Counted from the first letter of the stretch, positions 25,501 to 39,260 are shown. The stretch: DNA of 64,000 nt from Patagioenas fasciata (GCF_037038585.1 NC_092521.1:50848398-50912397); one strand, 5' to 3'. The notes: generated from the letters alone by a model not told the origin. Program-made: numbers and translations.

Positions 25501-28500
25501 CGTGCCAGCCGGCACATGTGGTGACGTGACTCTGTGTGTGGCTCTTGTGAGCAGAAAAGCAATGTAGGGGATGTGTTTTCATAAAGAGGTGATACAAGAG
25601 TAGGTGTGGACAGTCAGTCAGGAGAAAGATGAAGTGTGGGGATGAGGGAGAGGGGAGTGCAGGCACAGGAAGGTTTGAGCACCAGTTCCTGGGATGTGGG
25701 AAGCACAGAGGGGTTGCAGCAGGTAGCAGGGAGGGAGGAGGACCGCTCTGTGACAATGATGGAACAACAAAGCGGTAATACCCAACACAGGGTAAAACCA
25801 AAGTGTGTTGAGCCCCAAAAGAGTTCCCCTTTCTTCCAACCTGTGCTGCCTGCCTGCTGCAGGATCACCCCAGGCACTGAGCTTTGCCTAGCACTGAGTG
25901 TGTGCTGCAGCAGGGAAGTAAAGGATGGTTACATCTCTGTAAGTAAATAAAATGCTCTAAGGTTGTCCCCTGTCCCCACAGCCTGCTAGCCCAGCACAGT
26001 TCACAGCCATGTGGCCAGTTCTCATGCTTCTCAAAACAGACTGGCCACCACCGACGTGCTCAGTGGGCACAGCTGCTGCAAACACCTGAAATATTCTCAT
26101 CTCGTGTGGTGGTAACTGGCATGGATCAAAACCACCCAGGTACAGTGCCAACAATTTAGCGATATAGAACAGATATGCCCTGGCCTCATTCAATTTATCC
26201 ATGTAGATAATACTCATGACATGGAAGATTTACCTGCTGACATGGAAAAATTTCCTCTTCCCTTTTTTGATCCCTTGTGTGCCAGTGACAGCCCAGACTG
26301 GGTGCTCCCTCAGTTGCATGTGTCATCACCCAGAGGCTCCATGCTGATGCTTTTCATGACCAGATCCACCAGTCAAAGCACACAGACCACCACTACCACA
26401 CATGCAAGCTCTGCTGTCCTGACACTTCTTGCTGGGTGCATTGTACCAGCCACGAGATACAAGGTTGGTGCTGGAGAGATGGGCTCGCTCTGGTTAACTG
26501 CTTTGGTGCAAGACAGGGGTCAGAGTCCTTCCCACCAGCTGAGCATCAGGACTGTGCTGCGGGGAGGACCAGGCTCACAAGCAAGCAGAGGAGCAGTCTT
26601 GAAGACCGGCCACCCCATGCTCTCAGTGTTGATGGTGATACTTGGCAGGGGGTTGTTAACAAGCAGCAGTATTTTACCCAGACTTGTGTGAAGGCCTGAC
26701 AGGCTGTGCCTCATGGCTAAGCTGTGCCGTCAAAACAAATGGCAGTCTCTCCAATCGCCCTGGGGGCTTAAAAGGTGTCCCTGGTGCCATCTCTTCTCCC
26801 AGCCTGGAGAGCTTCTCTTTCCCACCCCACTTGGTGAACAGGCCCTCTCTGTGTGGAAGTTAAAGCTTCCCAACATCACCTGCAGAGAGGAAAAGACACA
26901 GATACTGCTGGCTCCCTGTCTGTCATCCCAGCACTCTAGCTGCTTGTCAAAAATCTGGCCATGCAATGGCTCCAGTAGGGGCCTGGGCAGGGGGGAGTGA
27001 GGAGTGCAGTGGGCACAGTAATCTCAAACCAGAGCTTGAGGGCCGCAGTGGTTAGACCTTAGTATGGATGAGATGTGAGTCACTTCTTGCTTGCACAAGG
27101 AGCTCAGCAGCTCTCATTACTGCCAGTATGGAACTAGAAGCTGTAGGATGTTCCTTCCCTCCCACAGTAAGACAAACTGGTGTGCCCTCCAGGTAGGACA
27201 CACTGAAGACTTTCGCTTTTATGTACTCTTTACTGCCTTCACACCAGCTTGGGAAAACAGCACTAATGCCACCAGCTACCAATGTCTGTCTCCTGTAATC
27301 AAATATCCTGCTCCCTGTGAAACTCAGACACTGGGCACTGACACTGCTACCCCCATGGGGCTGCAAGGCAGGAAGATCTCCCATCTTCTGAGCAAATTCA
27401 AGTGAGAAAAGAATCTGAATAATGCATCCTGCTCTCCTCTATCTGCAACCACAACGCCTCACACTCACAAATTACTGAGCCATGGGAATCAGACCAGATC
27501 CCGTTTAATGCAAATGTTAATTTATCAGGTGTTTCATCTCTCTTAAATGCTCATTTCACTGCTGTTTGATCAGGTAACATCCACATCTTCCATTTGGATC
27601 CATGTTTCCCCACCGCCTTGTGTGCTCAGGGCCCTCATTCCTCTCCTTCCACACTGTCAGCCAGAGAGTTCGCCCAGTCTGAGCACTGCTGTCCTCTCCG
27701 AGTGTGCATTTTGCATGGAGCAGACCCTTTGATCCCCACTTCAAGGGATATTTTGGGGTGTGATCACACAAGTGAGTAGGTGCCCTGCAGCCATACTTGA
27801 GCTGGAGCTTTTACCCCAGCTTTGCTCCTCTGACCAACCAGCCTGCACATCAACCACAGAAGGTATAAACCAACCTGCAGAAGGGAGGGGGAAATAAACA
27901 GGCAGAACATGCAGGGCTGGGAATGCAGGGGCTGAGACTGGAGCAGAACCCTTGGCTGCACATGGTGTGACTGTGCTGTGCCAGTGAGAGGGAGCACAGG
28001 TTCAACACTGCAGAGTGATGGAGACTGAGAGGGCAGGAGAAGCCTCTGATTAAATCACATTGGAAAGGGGGGAGTGTGGGTACAATGAGCAAATCCAGGG
28101 TGACATCTCAGTCAAGGCCAAATGCTCCATCCATCCCTCTGTGCTAGTCACTGGTGGCAAATTTTGCTCTCTGTGAATATTCCTCCCAGCTCCCCTGATT
28201 CTTCCTGGATAATGGCATTTCTATTCCAGTTGTTTAAACTAACAGCAGCACAATTGGCAGCCAGCGGCAGCTTTGTGTTCATTTGTTCAATCAACATTCA
28301 CCCCCTGGCAAGTGACTTTCAGAGAAAACTGTCACTGGCAGACAATGGGCTGGCAGTTAACAGCAGCAGTCTTGTGTCTAAATGTTTGCAGACGCTGGGG
28401 TAAAATGTCTCAACCCAAATTTAAAAGGACAGCCGGCTTTCCTCCGTGCATGAGAACCAAGAGGCAGCAGGGAGATGAGCATGGCTTTCCTTCGTCCCTG

Positions 28501-31500
28501 TCCCCGCGCTGGGAAGGTCAGAGGAAGGCATCCCAGGACAGTGAAACCCGGCGCCATCACTGATGTGTGGCCTCCCGCCTTCCTCACACACCGCCGATGG
28601 GGAACTCGCTTTATGAAGGATGTAGCTCCGCTTTGAAATACTGCTGTGAACACCCGCGATGCCCGGGCTTGACAGTCCCTGCCACTGGCAGCTCCCTGGC
28701 ATCGCCTACAAACCTCAGAACTTCGTGAGAATAATTGGCCTCCCTCTCCGCGGTTCACTTAAAACATTTATTTTGACAATGAAAGCGATCATTAATTCCA
28801 CCCATTGATTTATTTTTCCTAAAAGTCCATTGTTACCCCTTAAGTGTGCATGATAACTTGCCATTTGAGATACCAGCAAGTGGTTTATAGACTTGTCTAC
28901 CAGAAAAAGCCCTGTCAGTTCATAAATGGGCTGGTTAACGTGCCTCTCTTGTGGCAGTGTCCTTATTTTGCTTTGAAAGCAAAGCTGGATATTGTTTAAA
29001 CTTTGGACAAATCATTACTTAAATGGATATGCTTTTCTCATGTAGCTGAGACCTAACATCTTTTGGTTTTGATCATGCCATACAAGTGCTATATACTAGC
29101 AGATCATCCTGAAGGTCTTGTTGGATGACAGACTCCTCCTCATCCTTTTGATGAGGATAAGGCCCTAAAATATTGTCAGGCATCCTGTGACTATGATGAA
29201 AAGCAAATCAAAAATTATGTAGCAATAAATGCTTTCATGTAATTGTTTTGGACATTTATGTGTGTTGTTCTGTAGAAATTACCCAACCCTTTCCCTGCAG
29301 TCTGTGGCTCTACTCAAGCTGCAACAAACAGTTGTTCGTATTCCCAGAGCAGCTCTGCGTGTCCCTCGGTTTCCTCCCTCCTCTCATCTGGGCATCCATA
29401 TTAAAGCTTTGAGGACTCCTTTTTCTCTGTAGACTATGTTCTTTTCCATCTCACCTTGCTAGTCTTCTTCTGAATCTGTCCAGGGAGCCACGTGGGGTAG
29501 AGTAGGACCATCCCTGACAAGTGGGTGAGCCAGGAGAACAAGTTGGACATCTAGGAATTCATGGGACATTCACCACCTACATCATGGCACATCCACCATA
29601 TATGTATCTTTGTTGTACCGTCCACTAAAATCATGATAATCACTGGAGCAGGTACTGGCTTGTCAACCCTTGGTGGACAGTGGTATCTCTCCATAAAGCT
29701 TTTATTGTATTCTTTTCATCAAATATCTCTACTTTCACATCTTAGGAAAAAGAAGAGGGTCTTTCTAACCTTACTGGCTGCACAGCAAAGCTTGAAAGAC
29801 AGATCTTCCAAAGATCCAAAAGTCAGAAAGGGATATATTAGGAGTGCCTTAGACTTTTCTCCGTTTCTTCAGATTTTCAAGAGCCTCCAGCTCTTTAAGC
29901 CAGAGCTCATTGCTGCATTCGTGAGGCTCTGGTAGTGCAACCTGGGAGCCTGGGCTCCTGTCAAGTGGTTTTACATAGATTGAGAAAACTGTGTCTGTTT
30001 TTTTACCATCAGTGTTTCCCACACGGCATACATTAAAATGAAAGCTAAGTGGGCATGCCAACATAAATCACCCCGTGCACCTTCAGTCTGCTCACAGATG
30101 CACGGATACCTAGCCCAGCCTAAGAGCTACCATCCTGCAAAGGCCTTGGGGAGACTCTCCTTCTCCCCATTTGCCCCACTGAGACCCTGTTCTCCCAGGG
30201 GTCTTTCACCAGGGATGTTCCCAGAATTTTCCTCCCCCACGCAGGACTGACCAGCAGATTGATCCCAGCTCGCGACCTGGAGTGGGGAGCCTTCCAGCGC
30301 ACCATGCATTTTGGGAAGGTAAATACACAACCAAAATATCCAAGCTGCAGGGCAGCTTGACCTTCCAGCGACCCTTAGCCTGACCTAACGCTGGTCACTC
30401 TCACCAGCAGATTTGTTTATCTTGGGACCTGAAGGCTCCCAGCGCCAAAGCACCCGGTTGTCTCCCAGCTCTGAGGCCTGCTGGTGCTGGCTGTCAGCCC
30501 CCGTTAGGAACGCCCAAAGAGATGCAGGTTTTATTTTCAGTCCCATCCCCAATACCTCACGCTAGGCAAGCGGCCACCATCCTGCCAAAAGAAAAAAGTT
30601 AAATGGGAGTATGAGCACCTTCTCCAGCCTGGGGAGCAGCTGTGGGCACATGCTCGAGAAACCACTCTGAGAGGGGCTTTTCCTTTCTTCAAAGCTCAGA
30701 GGAAATTTTGCCCAGTGGTTTCCCCCTTTTGCCTGGAGAACTGCAGTGTGGCTGGGGTAGAATTTAGGGCAGCAGATGCAGAAATGGGGGAGACTTTTTC
30801 TTACCACAAGAGAGCAGGACATGGGGGGGTGTGGGGGTGGCAGCAGGACACATCATTTTGGGAATGTCTGCTATCCCCGAGGTGAGTAGAAACAACCCAT
30901 CTGAAATATGCAGAGCCATTATCAGGCCAGGGCTTAAATAAACTTTACTGTCCATTCAGTGATCAACCTCCCTGGGAGCCGCCGGCTCCATTCATCACTG
31001 TCACCTTTTCAAAGTGACTGTGATGACAGTTCATGATCATTAACTAGTAATGGTGTGCTTTGCATTAACAGGAGGGCACATCAAACGGGCAGGCTCAAAA
31101 CTCAAAAGTTAACTAAATTATATAATAAACATTCTCTGGCTAACCATGTACAGATGGTGACAAAAGGTGGGACAAAGTGACAGGCAGGAGAAAGCAGGGA
31201 CGGGGGGTATCGGCAGAAGAAGCACTTCATACTGTACCTATCATGCCACTCACTCACTCCATGACTTGCTATTAATTAGGACAGACCAGAGCCACTCACT
31301 GAAGTCGCAGAAGGTTTATGGTCGGCAAAGTTGCCTTAAAACTTCACAGATCTGCCATGGCCAGGGGCTTTTTGTTGCATTTTGTCTTTTTTTTCTCACA
31401 TGGCATTCATTGTGGACAGAGCTGAGGCACTCTGGGCACAGTTTGGACAGGAAAGATTTAAAATTGAAGAGGATGTGAGGAGGGAGATTTCAAACACATC

Positions 31501-32888
31501 CTTCATTTCTGAGGGCTGGGATGGTTCGTCACCACTTTGTACTGGCACAAAGTACCAGCTATGTGTTTCCGAGCATCTCTGGTCCGTGCTCAGAGCCAGA
31601 AAGGCCCATGCTTGAGTGGGCCCACCGGCTCAGCTGGCTTGGGGAAAACAGCCTTGTTCAGAAAATAGCTTGGGAGGCAAGAGCTCGCAGCACAATTCCC
31701 AGTGCAATCCCTACTGACTGAGAAACATAAAAAAAAAATCTGAGCTTTTCCATCTATTCACTAGAAAAAAAAAAAAAGGCAAAAAAGCTGTAAATTTTTT
31801 TAGTACCATTTATTATATTATACTTGTAACAAGATCTTTCACACAGACAAAAACAGTGCCTGGAGTTGTGTTCTTAAATCCATAATTCAGCACTTTAGGG
31901 AACCGGAAAAATATTTTAACTGGGACTTCAGTATGAGCTGCCGGATGCTCAGGGTTTTTGCAAAAGTCCAGCAAACCCTCTGCAGCAAAGGGGTCTCCTG
32001 CCACTGACTTCAGCAGCCTCTCTACTAAGACACTTAACTATAGATTTAGGGGGTTAAATTTAGGCACCTGTTTTTTAACCAGTCATCTTAATGTTTTAAA
32101 TTTGTGCGTGATCACAATCAGGCAGACTTTTGTGTTCCCCACGGTTTAGAAATTAAGGAAAAAACCATCCATCCCTGACAGTTTGTCTTCCTTCACTTTA
32201 CCCCACCTCGGTCCCTTCAGCAATCTCTCAGATTACGTACTTTTCCATCATTTACACGGCTTTTGTATCAAAGTCTTCACAGAAAAATGTTCCAGAAAAG
32301 GTAATCTGGACTCAGCTTTTATCCTAACCTAAAAGGTCACTAGAGAGGAGGAGAGGGAAAAACAGCCAGTCTGACTTCTACAGTTTTTCTCCCAACAGTG
32401 CTTCAGTCTGCAAGTCTGCACTTGGAGACCTGACACCTCTGAATGATACAGGAAACATTTTTGGACATGTATTTTCAAAGATCACTGATTTTTCAATGCT
32501 AAAATCACCTGTGAAGGGCATCAACTTCTTCTCTGTGCATGTCACTGCCTGTCTCCAAGCATCATGGGTCAGGGTGACTTTCCCACCAGTTGGCTGTAAT
32601 GTTGGGGAAAGTTGTTAGAATTCAGATTTTCAAAAGGGTCTTTTAAATTTGGGTCATTCACTGTTCAGGTGCATCATTTAGAAAGCCTGTGGCTTGACTT
32701 TCTGAGGTGCTCAGAGCTCCCACTTGTGTTAGGCCGGGACAAAAAGTACCAGGTGGGTGGGAACGCTGTGGGGACCAGGTCACTCATGCTCACAGGGAGC
32801 CAAGACACTCACAGGCAGAAGGTCCTATCAGTCTTCGAGCAGACAGATGGCAATTCAGATCACAATCACCTCCTGCTACCAGCTATCA
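19561..32888. other. Intergenic sequence, no gene seen
   Basis: No exon or RNA gene is supported. It holds GC-rich patches (about 20.3-20.8 kb), purine-rich stretches at 21.28-21.34 and 21.48-21.56 kb, an (AAAC)n microsatellite at 22880-22900, a G-run-rich spot at 30822-30841, and an AT-rich block at 28.8-29.1 kb with a perfect 8-bp inverted repeat at 28967-28983. A motif-dense AT-rich spot lies at 31021-31070. Confidence 0.6.
22880..22900. repeat. (AAAC)n microsatellite
   Basis: About four tandem AAAC units follow an A-rich start. Confidence 0.85.
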
Positions 32889-33070
32889 CAGATTCATAGA
32901 ATCACAGAATAGTTTGGGTTGGAAGGGACCTTCAAAACACACCTAGTCCAAGCCCCCTGCAATGAGCAGGGACTTCTTCAACTACACTGGGTTGCTCAGA
33001 GCCCCATCCAGCCTGGCCTTGAATGTCTCCAGGGATGAGACATCTACCATCTCTCTATCTCAGTGTTCAC
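32889..33070 (-). mobile_element. CR1 LINE fragment, 3' end
   Basis: This is the clearest CR1 terminus in the window. 'gattcatagaatcacagaat' is followed by 'gtttgggttggaagggacct', then 'gtccaagccccctgcaatgagcaggga', 'gagccccatccagcctggcctt' and 'gaatgtctccagggatga'. This is the standard avian CR1 3' region read backwards, so the element is on the minus strand. It is truncated at the 5' end after roughly 180 bp. Confidence 0.95.
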
Positions 33071-34044
33071 TGGGTCCCTGCACCGGAGTGGCAGCAGGAA
33101 GACACAAGCTCTCCCATCTCATCAATGTCCTTGTTGGCTCCAGGGACTGAAAAAAGTGGGGCTGCTCCAATACTGAAAGCTGTGAACTTCTTCAACTGAG
33201 AGAGATCTTTGCCTCTGCTGCAGCCCCTGCCCGAGGAGGCACCTTGGGCAAATGGATAGAGCAGACACTCTCAATCACCTTGGCCACCTGAGTTCTTTCC
33301 CTCCAGAGGCGCAAGCCAGAGCTTTTCCTCCTCCCCTGTCATAGTCGTCACTTCATCCCCAGGCTTCCTGGGTCTGTCCTGTGCTATAAGCCTGGATGGA
33401 AGACTGTGCCTAGTCTGAGTCTTTTATAGCATCACCTGTCTGAGCAGCCGCATGCTCTATTCAAGGGGACAGAAAAGCAAAATAAACAGCTGTCAGACAC
33501 TAAGGCAGAACATCACATGAAATCAACAAATTAAATAAGGAGGTACAGGTACAGTAACATCCCCTTCAAGGCTGAAGAAAGGAGAGACTTAACTTCCCAT
33601 ACAGCTTTCCTTGTGCCCTTTGAGCTGCAGGAAAAGAAGTGACAGTGTCCAAATGCTAGCAAGCCAGCTGAGACACCCACTGTCTTTCATCCTTGCTCTC
33701 ATGCCCTGCCAGGATCACAGCTGGGCTCCAACGACGGCCCAGCACAGCATTTCTCCTTGGGAACATGTTGGGACACCAAGTGTATACCGTCCTACGAGGG
33801 ACGGCGGCCTTTCAGGAATCAGATAGGATGAAGAAGCTGCATTATTTTCTCAGGAGATTTATATTGCTCATGGGATGTTGCTTAACAGATCTTTCTGTCC
33901 CTCTTAATTGGCTCTAAAACAATACTTGTGACAGAACAGAAAAGCCAAAAACTGCAATTGGTTTATGACTTGTTCTTTTATACATGCAGATGTTTCACAA
34001 ACATTTAAAATAACAGTCCACCCTGGGAACATAGTGGGTGAGAG
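33071..34044. other. Intergenic sequence, nothing recognised
   Basis: This is unique-looking sequence between a CR1 copy and a MIR-like remnant, with no coding, RNA or repeat feature that I can support. Confidence 0.55.
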
Positions 34045-34290
34045 AGGCAACATGGCAGAGGACTTCTGGGTCCTATTCCTAGCCCCATCAGTCATCGTCT
34101 GTGTCATCTCATCTAAGTCACCATAGGATTAATTCGTGCCTCCACCTCCTGCCCCTTTTTCTGCTGCATTTCTTTAGAGTGAGCACGTTGTGGGGCAGGA
34201 ACTGTTTCTTTTAAAATGTTTGTGCAGCACCCAAAATAATGAGAACCCTATGTGTCTTGCAAATGGGAAGCTTTGTATTTTAGTATCGAC
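34045..34290 (+). mobile_element. MIR-like CORE-SINE remnant
   Basis: The sequence follows an amniote MIR-type element: 'ggcagaggacttctgggtcc', 'tattcctagc', 'tgtgtcatctcatctaagtcac' and then the 3' part 'ggggcaggaactgtttctttt', 'atgtttgtgcagcaccc' and 'aataatgagaaccct'. The order and spacing fit nearly the whole element of about 250 bp. These are among the oldest recognisable repeats in amniotes. Confidence 0.6.
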
Positions 34291-37200
34291 ATAGTCTTTG
34301 AGGCAGCCCTAAAGCTGACATTGAATAGAAGCTGATGGACTCAGATGTACTTAGAGCAAAACCAAACAAACAAACAAAAAAGAGGTTAGCCGTAGTGTAA
34401 TATTAACCACACGCTCCATACGGGATTGACAGAGATTTTGCACTTATTCTTGAAGGTTTGTGCTGGGCTAAAGGTTACCATATGCTCTAGGAATGTTCTG
34501 CAAACACCAATGAGTGGCCATGTAAGTTGAAAACTTGAAGTTACTATACAGTCGAAGGTGGTTAATTGCAGCTTCTACAACCTGTTTGCCCAGGTATATA
34601 GAGCATTCAACTGCTTGGTTACAAGGGATGTTAGCTTTTCTCCTCACACATGACTGACTAATTTTCTACATACCATTTAAAAGAAAATGCAAATAAAAGT
34701 GGTTTTCAAACAGAACACGATTTCTTCCCCAGCGTGGCCTCTACAAACCTTTATAAGTTCAACAGTGGCTGGTCAGGAAGATAAAACCAAGAGCTCATAG
34801 CCAAGTACCTTAAAAAGGAAAGGGAATAGAGTTTTAAGCAGGGAAAGCAAACTCTAATATTGCCAGGAACTGTTTTCTGATTATGCTGTAAAGTTTCCAT
34901 CTATTTCACAAGCAGTTAACTCCTTCCACATACCTCATGTGTCAGGCAACCTCCCTCGGCCTCTGATGTGGGCAAAGGCATGTGATAAAGGCGGCATTTT
35001 CCAAAAGCATTCAACTATTTTAAGTGCTATGGATGTTTCGTCCTAAATAAAGAGCAAGAATACGGATGGACATCAAGGAACATGGATCCATGGAGGCTAC
35101 ATTTATACTGACAAATGGTGACTGTCATTCTTTAAGGATGGTGAAAGCAGGGACAAAAAAAGAAGTGAGGCAGGCAGGTACATCAGAAGAAGAAAAAGAA
35201 GAAGGAGAAGACCCAGCTATAATCAACAGAAATGGAAAGAAAATAGCTGTATTGGTATTACCTGGATGGACCTGTGCTCAAGCTGAGTGATAGGTGTCCT
35301 TCTCCCAGGCATGGCTCAAGCTGCGAGGGAAGATGTTCCCTTTGTGGGAAAGCATCCCCTCACAGAAAATAAATGAAGGAACATGCTGAGATGAGGAATG
35401 CCAAGGTAAAACACAATAGGAAAGTGCCCCTAAAGCACATATGAGACTCCCTCTGCCACTGAAAAATGTAAACTCAAAACCACGTATTATGGAATATATG
35501 GAGGTGCAAAAACCACTGGAAATCAGTCTGACATGGGGGTGAAAGGCAGAGTGGGAATTAGCACTTCCAACAGTATAACCCAGGCATTCTCCTATGGTCT
35601 TGGTTTAAAAATTCAAAGGTGAGTGGTGATTTAGGTTCTTAATTGCACCACAGTCCACTGAGACACCTCTGTCCTCACCATCCAAGCAGCTGAATAATCT
35701 GAAGAGCTACTCCAAACCACCGGCTGGAAACATTTGACCCCACTCACACTTCGTTCCTTCTGCACAAACAAAAAAACCCTAAACCCAGGAAAACAAAAAA
35801 TGGCAAAGCCATTCCCATCTGGTAGAAGATCTGACAGACATCACTAGTAAAGTGGCTTGAGGAGGAAAGCATGTAAAAAAGTATTTTATTAATCTGCACA
35901 GATAGGAGAAGACAGGGTGCAGAATTCTGATGCCAAGCTTTGCCCTAAAGGTGAGGGAAGTATAGGCTGCAACCGAGCCAAACAGGCAGCCAAAGAAACC
36001 CTAAATACTGAAGGCTGGAAGGAAAGCGTTGCCCTCCATGCTCAGCTGCAGGCCTGGATGATTCCCACTTCCCACTTTCAGGAAAAACACTTCGAAAAGA
36101 CAAAACTGCAAGCTCAGCGCTGACTAGGAAGCAAGTCTGGTTAACATTCGGAAAGGAACTAAATTTCCCTTCCCCCAGCCTCTTCAAGGGCCAGAGATTT
36201 GTGTGCAAAAATAGCTCGAGTTTTTCCCTGTGGTCAAAGACTGGTGTTTTATTTATTTGCGGTCAGTAACGTTGGACTTCTGTCATATTTTGCTGTGGTA
36301 CTCTATCATTTAATAACGTCCTGTGGACACTGGCCAATGCCTTTGCTTGACAGGGACTACTTTCTGACATCGCACCTGGCCAACTGGATCTTTTTTTTTT
36401 TTTTTTTAATTGAGAGTGGAGGGGGACTAAAGGTACAACAAGAATTTGGTTTATAGCCTGAAGGAAAGAGAGTTGTCAACCCTTGCAGCAGTTTTTTTCC
36501 TTAATGCATTAGATGAATACAGCTGCTTATGCCACAGAACAGTTGCCTGTATATATTAAGCTGCTTTTAAATCCTTCTAAATAGTGCATGCCTCGGCGAT
36601 TTCCACTTGCAACCAAAGAAATAACGTGCCCAGATACTGCTAGAGACAGCGTTGCATTTTATCCTTTCTAAAAGTCTGGAGCAAGACCCCTCAAACAGGT
36701 CCTTGTTCCCCCGTCCCGGGAAGGTATCCTGGCTCTTGCAGCCCCCTGTGCTGACAGACGTCTGCCACAGTCAGGTTTTGTAGCCTTCCCCGAGGGCAAG
36801 GACCCTCACCACTGCTCACCGCCAGCCTGGAGCTTTTGTTCCCATCCTGCAGATCTGAATCTTGAACATTATCAGACTTCCAGTGTTCAACTTTCTTATA
36901 CCTCAGGAGGAATCATGCAGGGACACCGTGATACCCTCCTTGTTATTGCAGGGATGAAGACAGTGTGAAAACAGGGACCTCTCTGCCTTCTAAGTGAGAA
37001 CACTTCAAGACAGCAGCTACCAGGCCTGGGAAAATAAACCAGGGGAATTAGACAAGAGAAAATTATAAACTGTAGAAGTTCTGGAGTACTTCCAGGTATT
37101 CAAGCAGGTAATAGTTTTGTTTAAATAAGTGGAAATAGTTTCAAAACGTCAACTTTGCCGCATTGTCTGGCTTCTCATTTCTGGTCCAGCTCCAGTCTGG

Positions 37201-38200
37201 GAGGTTTCTTCATGCATGAGCTCAGAGAAAAGCATCTACTGCAGAAATATAGCAAAACCACATAGCATTTCAGCAAGGGATTTTCAGCTGGCACATGTCA
37301 AACACTTTTGTGATTTCCTGTGGGCAGAGAGCTTTGGGGAAACACTTACATGACCTACTGCCCAAACAGCATCAAGGAACCATCCACAGAACTAAATAAG
37401 CAAGGCAGATAAATGCAACACTTGTTACTCTCCTCATTGTCAGAGTCCTTAGAGCTCTTGGGTTCTTAATAACCCAAACACAAATTTCGGCCAAAACTTT
37501 GCAGCTAGTTTCAATTAAGTAGGTGTTACAAAAGATCAGTGGCCTTGCCGACTCCCAGAGCCCACCAATAGAAATCAAAAGGTACATCAGAAATAACAAA
37601 ATATAATGGTGTTTAATCTAGGACACAGGACACGAATATATTTGCTTCTCATAGGAATTACAGCATTTTGAACCTATGTAGATTACCCATTAAACTCTAC
37701 ACACAGTTTATTTTAAGATCTTTTTATCTTCTAGATATTCAACATTATTTGGGATAAAGACTGCTATTTGAATCTTTCAAAAACTATTCTTTTTCTCTGC
37801 AGCCCTGGCTAGGACAATAATAATATAGTCAGGAAATACTACTGTCTACCTGTAAATATTTTATAAACATGAATGGACTGTAACTTTAGCACTTCTGAGG
37901 TTCTTTAGATATTGTCCTTGATCCAGGGGTATAGGAAGACAAGGCAGGTAGTTATTATTGGCTACTCATGAGAACTGTTGGTAGATAGAGGATGACACAG
38001 ATCTCCCAATTCACATCTATGTTCAGAGACTTCAAGACAATCCCCTTTATTTATGTTAATGATTACAAATCAGCTACAAGACTTACACCATTTTGTAATT
38101 AGTTCAGCATCCTATGGAACTGAAACTTGGGCAAACCAAATCTGACAAAGTGAACTCAAGGTTACCAAGTTCAGTGAAACCTGAGAAAAATATACAGCAT

Positions 38201-38277
38201 AAGAGGAGAGGGAAAAAGAGAGGGAGAGGGGAAAAGAGAGGGAGAGGGAAAAGAAGGAAAAGTAGAGGGAGAGGGGA
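38201..38277 (+). repeat. Purine-only (GA-rich) tract with tandem units
   Basis: Positions 38201-38262 contain only A and G on the plus strand; after one T at 38263 (and the A following it) the G/A pattern continues to 38277. Within it, AAAAGAGAGGGAGAGGGG (38214-38231) is repeated with one G fewer at 38232-38248. Such polypurine-polypyrimidine mirror-like tracts can form triplex DNA. Confidence 0.9.
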
Positions 38278-39164
38278 CACCAGCATGGTTCACTCTTGGA
38301 AAAGCTGAAGCTCAGAGTAACCACTTCAGCAAAAGCTGATGAAAATCTGACTCAGTTCACTCCGTTGCTCAGAGAGTGACTTGTTCCTCCATATGCTCCA
38401 TAACAAAAGCACTCCTGATGTCAGTAACATGTGGAGAAAGCAAATATTTCTCAATTGCGAGTGATTCATTGACTCAATAAGCATCTGGCCTAAACATCTG
38501 ATATGTATTTAAAATTCCATCTATTTCCTAAATAATATTCCTTATTTTTTCAGTGATCAAAACCAAACGACAACAGTAAAAAAGGTAACGGGATAATCGT
38601 TTTTTGATGCCATTTGTGATCAGAGGCAAAAGCTGTTTACCATTGGTGTGGACCAGCTTGGGAGCAATTCTTTGCTAAAGCTCTTCAGCTGCTCCTTTCT
38701 CAAGTAGAAGAAACCAAACACATGCACGTAACTCTGGGCAGTTTGTGACCAGCAACGCTACTGGGGTCTTCAAGGGGGAAAAATTCAGCAGGGAAGGTGC
38801 TGATAACATGGCTCGGCACCAAGCAATTCCCAAAGGCAATTAGTGACTCACGTACACCCACCCCAGGAGGACATGGCTCCAGCCCCAAGTCACACCCATC
38901 ACTCCTGGTCTCTATCAGATGACTTTTGCCATGCACGGGAACCAGTTTAAGTTATAGATCAATTTGTCACTTCAGAGCTGGATCAAACACCAGCCCTCCA
39001 GGTCGCTGTGGCTCCAGCCATACATGAATCAACATTTAATATGGCATTAAAATTCTCCTGTGATTGCCTTTAACTTTGGCACAGCGTGTGCTTAGGATTG
39101 CAGAGTGAGGGTTCTCCTGTGCAGCCAAACAATTGCATTTTGTAGAACAGCTTCAGCTGCGTGT

Positions 39165-39260
39165 CCGGAGTTATAGTCCTCCTCTTCTGGATGATCCAGA
39201 GCAAGACACTTCAGTTCCCAGCACCCATTTCCCCTCTGTTCTTTATCTAGAAAGAAAACA
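39165..39260 (+). mobile_element. Short MIR-like SINE remnant
   Basis: 'agagcaagacacttcagttc' followed by 'cacccatttcccctctgttc' and 'tttatctagaa' resembles the MIR internal core, which normally reads GGGCAAGTCACTTAAC...TTTCCCCATCTGTAAA. Only the middle of the element is recognisable. It may also be chance similarity in a pyrimidine-rich stretch. Confidence 0.4.

Noticed and set aside
26221-26691. 156-codon frame on the plus strand
   Set aside because: No recognisable domain; threonine run from a CAC/ACC repeat. Possibly part of an unrecognised old repeat, but not supportable as a gene.
26962-26982. CTCF-like CCAGTAGGGG motif (also weaker ones at 2643-2656 and 53401-53414)
   Set aside because: Each has at least two mismatches at strongly constrained core positions, so I do not list them as sites.
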